In this document: piece after piece, positions 27,401-27,612 of the stretch
How the letters are laid out: each line of letters begins with the position of its first letter
How positions within the stretch are numbered: the stretch's first letter is position 1
NCBI RefSeq assembly: GCF_000026985.1
Contig: NC_017390.1
Coordinates: 1,339,102 to 1,366,713 of the forward strand
Source of the DNA: Erwinia pyrifoliae DSM 12163
GTDB lineage: Bacteria > Pseudomonadota > Gammaproteobacteria > Enterobacterales > Enterobacteriaceae
DNA: 27,612 nt
Direction: 5' to 3'
Program-made: the position numbers and the translations under genes
The notes under the pieces: generated by a model
The model's database searches: none
What the model was told of the DNA's origin: nothing
What the model saw: the letters and a program-made list of their open reading frames with translations, nothing else

Positions 27401-27499
27401 CACTTTCTTCTGCAAACTGAAGGGATCCCCTCAGTCAACAAATGGTATTTTCCGCTTAACGGCGGTTCAAATGTCCACTGGCTTTATATTAAGCGATGA
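21401..27499 (+). CDS. giant toxin-like protein: TM, C80-like protease domain, 18 repeats
   Basis: 2032 codons from TTG 21401. That TTG is a poor start, because GGGAG is only 2 nt away, and initiation is more likely at ATG 21199 through a frame change. Layout in this numbering: a charged N-terminus; one TM segment at about 55-73; a Pro/Ser/Thr linker to about 140; a helical region; and two related segments at about 395-530 and 553-690. Next comes a caspase-fold-like domain (about 674-797) with H703 in RIRAHGGPN and C743 in IEIESCFGATG. A helical linker follows, then 18 repeats from about 967 to the end. His-Cys spacing of 40 and the preceding beta-strand resemble C80 peptidases of large clostridial toxins. 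The coding part before the repeats is AT-rich. No recognised whole-length family; a secreted toxin, effector or adhesin-like protein is inferred. Confidence 0.85.
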   Translation: MKKRLLRGDSNLGGEDIELAEVATQGKILYQKAQAGRDAQSENQFQTLPFSLNSKAGRIIGAVTLLAGIGLCWRQFSQGEEPSATLPPDKAGATPVSSAMTDTVGSSGSVNNHTDPYHRSINAHRHARANQPKPQTFTTTVTESGISKKRLFDFSCAKEREILSFSDVLRNIADTLSSPAKKMGEEWQIVYDYSLLKVGCPKASEKMFLLNILHYVDAVSETILHSFPEFIPLMILQNIAPPVLKTIADKLEGKKISFDVIIEVNKELLSVFQMLSASLDAHGINLLSKERDGRPGGIIPEKLKIEKGAVIVEVNGGEFKMNRDSYGVYIYELEQKSLALRKQYINYLRDKKIWVHQKNSVILSPVNPGDESVFEVSRKILNASTNVAKNVGKDISSVNFITAVLARSGWVEGESLELMRGNSERLNLIINHIENKVSIKDTNQLLHLKSGQVVVFTQNKGSEVEAKYAMLAAGNGLFTGVHNEIFSGEFACEDITLTAEQLGGFEGGSLLSIKGEMFQVSAGFVKNTQLPFYKSYKDSVLNLGKEAYSEGNAHAIAVVLSRTGDIPPDLVSALHSEMLNKGSVRQYIKGKKGWLNGEDIASNIPPGGMIFLTQKPGESYEDGIFSLRLNEDEFFIPELLEPALKVGGAGTIYKLAELKGNIKEKNLWVKPVAFDLEKTRVQALLGRDSRFYIFGDSLRIRAHGGPNSINYKSPSEIVSIIRGLAISKDIDLNRINSIEIESCFGATGFPSSGRIISAKMGKKVVAWRGKYRTGHDAANKDRVVYFPTPLNHLENISAEIFERNISFINKIKAIYFYLVNTIFEPSPLIAPRIKRNSRYFNLFLLDLGKLVLGKTDTENFIKNNEFFYGLRDGDKAIIRDEILIYKPKNSQDFFELCMEVLFVSPEASEYLDSYISKALNDDNFSLTLQSTSPDKSCIDADFIKKINTTELLDLAYVLGISSENMYLSPKEWHEFGFVGDIFINTERNTFFELRKEGIPSSHFWHYPDDALNDENWLYAGRHPGTLAQPKDWYEYGKTGSVFYAEKQGYFSLKTDGRPSDLQWYFPMNAQSDKHWEFITREAGTFKTPRKWNDNGDAGDVYFLADSESFYILRKEGNPPSQGWLFPIGKTDNAYWIYAGNNQGTLDSPKHWNEYGKAGSVYYEDKNGYFSLKADGNPLSNNWSYPNVGHSNEHWNFICYEVGSFKAPKLPGVEGSAGEVYYSTEKKLYYILRKDGKPARHGWHFPPDKTDDENWIYGGENAGTAEFPKNWGEYGKAGSVYHQPGYGYFSLKTEGRPSENKWKFPNGGKSNKHWKLISWEQGSFNAPRQPDTPGRAGEVYYSHKYQLFYILRASGNPSLQNWPFPANGQDDENWICAGKNRGTPQSPKALNEYGKAGSLYYQPGYGYLALKTEGRPSSSQWNLPNGGQSDKHWKFISFDRGSFIAPKNRNLQGKAGEVYFSVETESFYILRNEITDSANSWSFPSGKEDNANWFYAGENRGTLDSPKAWNEYGKVGSVYYQAEYGYLTLKKEGRPSKYNWSFPHPGKSNDYWKFISLKMGSFIAPKHLYEEGIAGEVYHSDKNQPFYILKKAGKPSIEGWQFPPDEEDNANWICAGVNRGTPDSPKAWTDYGKVGSVYYQPEYGYLTLKNDGRPSDYHWTLPSEGKSNEYWEFISHQSGSFSTPKCQNDKGTVGEIYYDDEKLSFYILKTEGTPSAAGWSFPHDKTDNARWIYGGENKGILHSPKAWGEYGKRGSVYHSFRHGYLILQTEGRPSDNKWYYPPDGQSDEHWQFISWEAGSWIAPKRQSDEGMAGEVYYSDKNSLFYILKKAGKPAKLGWYFPADRADNAYWIYAGDHKGTLQSPKKWNEYGKAGSVYYQPGYGFLTLKAEGRPPDNHWLFPAVGKSDGHWNFISFEAGSYTASKGLDDKGVAGEVYYSSASNLFYILRKEGIPSSNGWDFPSGKMDNWYWLYGGENRGTLANPKNWSEYGKVGSVYYIAGNGHFLLQTEGIPSVNKWYFPLNGGSNVHWLYIKR
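23420..23790 (+). other. caspase-fold / peptidase C80-like domain in the giant protein
   Basis: Residues of about 674-797. The strand-His motif FGDSLRIRAHGG has H703 (codon at 23507). A helix SPSEIVSIIRGL is followed by KDIDLNRINSIEIESC, with the candidate nucleophile C743 (codon at 23627), then GATGFPSSGRIISAKMGKKVVAWRG. The order His, helix, beta-strand, Cys-x-Gly is that of clan CD cysteine peptidases. In TcdB the comparable text, from memory, is KEDISPKSIEINLLGC. Activity and any inositol-phosphate trigger are untested inference. Confidence 0.55.
24299..27496 (+). repeat. 18 tandem repeats of about 59 aa in two alternating types
   Basis: The C-terminal 1066 residues split into 18 consecutive units of about 59 residues (about 178 bp), each with GxVYY, a YxxLK or FYILRK strand, GxPSxxxWxFP and a final Trp. 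Odd units carry FYILRKxGxPS, DNxxWIYAGxNRGT and AGEVYY. Even units carry PKxWNEYGKxGSVYY, GYxxLKTEGRPS and SxxHWxFISxExGSF. The pair, about 119 residues or 357 bp, is the real repeat. The aromatic content and strand pattern suggest a beta-rich glycan- or surface-binding array. The first unit and the last two units differ most. Confidence 0.92.
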
Positions 27500-27503
27500 G
27501 TGG

Positions 27504-27612
27504 ATGCTGGCGCGCACGCGGCAGGGAAATATTAAAGCCACACCGCCATCGATACGTCTGACGGATCCTGTAAATGCCACCCTGTTAAAAGCGATCGCTC
27601 AGGCGGTCACCG
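27504..27612 (+). CDS. partial reading frame at the right edge, unidentified
   Basis: From ATG 27504, five bases after the giant gene's stop, a frame stays open to the window end, beginning MLARTRQGNIKATPPSIRL. The composition is protein-like and the GC content is back to backbone level. There is no good ribosome-binding site, and the frame is also open backwards into the giant gene, so it may be the remnant or inner part of another gene. The product is not recognised. Confidence 0.3.
   Translation, partial: MLARTRQGNIKATPPSIRLTDPVNATLLKAIAQAVT

Noticed and set aside
24299..27496. CRISPR-like array
   Set aside because: The periodicity (178/357 bp) is coding, in frame throughout, and there are no short identical repeats with unique spacers.

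Overview
The window looks like a chromosomal segment of an Erwiniaceae bacterium (Erwinia, or a close relative such as Pantoea). The housekeeping genes are clearly enterobacterial. Their order matches the Escherichia coli neighbourhood as I remember it: valU-type tRNAs, gltX, yfeC, alaWX-type tRNAs, nupC, mntH, ypeC, glk, ypdAB, alaC. An ipdC gene beside glk is common in plant-associated enterics. The genus is inferred from gene content and codon style, not from a marker gene.

Left part (1-7340): three tRNA-Val(UAC) genes (one cut by the edge) have a strong stringent-type promoter and are divergent from gltX. gltX converges on yfeC over a shared bidirectional terminator. A formate/nitrite-family channel gene lies between yfeC and two tRNA-Ala(GGC) genes. 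nupC and mntH are divergent, with a near-consensus CRP site and an MntR-type palindrome in the 439-bp gap between them. ypeC follows, convergent with mntH.

Centre (7565-13350): a YghZ-type aldo-keto reductase is divergent from ipdC (indolepyruvate decarboxylase, indole-3-acetate route), followed by glk, a heavily deleted ypdAB two-component operon, and alaC.

Accessory part (13444-27612): an AT-rich gene on the minus strand encodes a probable SopA/NleL-type HECT-like E3 ubiquitin ligase effector, with its catalytic Cys 29 residues from the C-terminus. Next come a universal stress protein with a downstream two-TM protein, two small lipoproteins, an SMP-30/gluconolactonase, a truncated MFS transporter relic and a YbdG-type mechanosensitive channel.

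The last 6.3 kb is the most unusual. It is a giant reading frame (2032 codons) with an N-terminal membrane segment, a caspase-fold/C80-like His-Cys domain (H703, C743) and 18 tandem W/Y/P-rich repeats of about 59 residues that alternate between two types. Its only good start (perfect Shine-Dalgarno, ATG at 21199) is in another frame and joins the giant frame only if one A is lost from an A8 tract. That suggests slippage, phase variation, a recent mutation or a base-calling error. The layout recalls large toxins that combine a cysteine protease domain with C-terminal binding repeats. This gene and the SopA-like ligase suggest a host-interaction capacity added to a conserved backbone.
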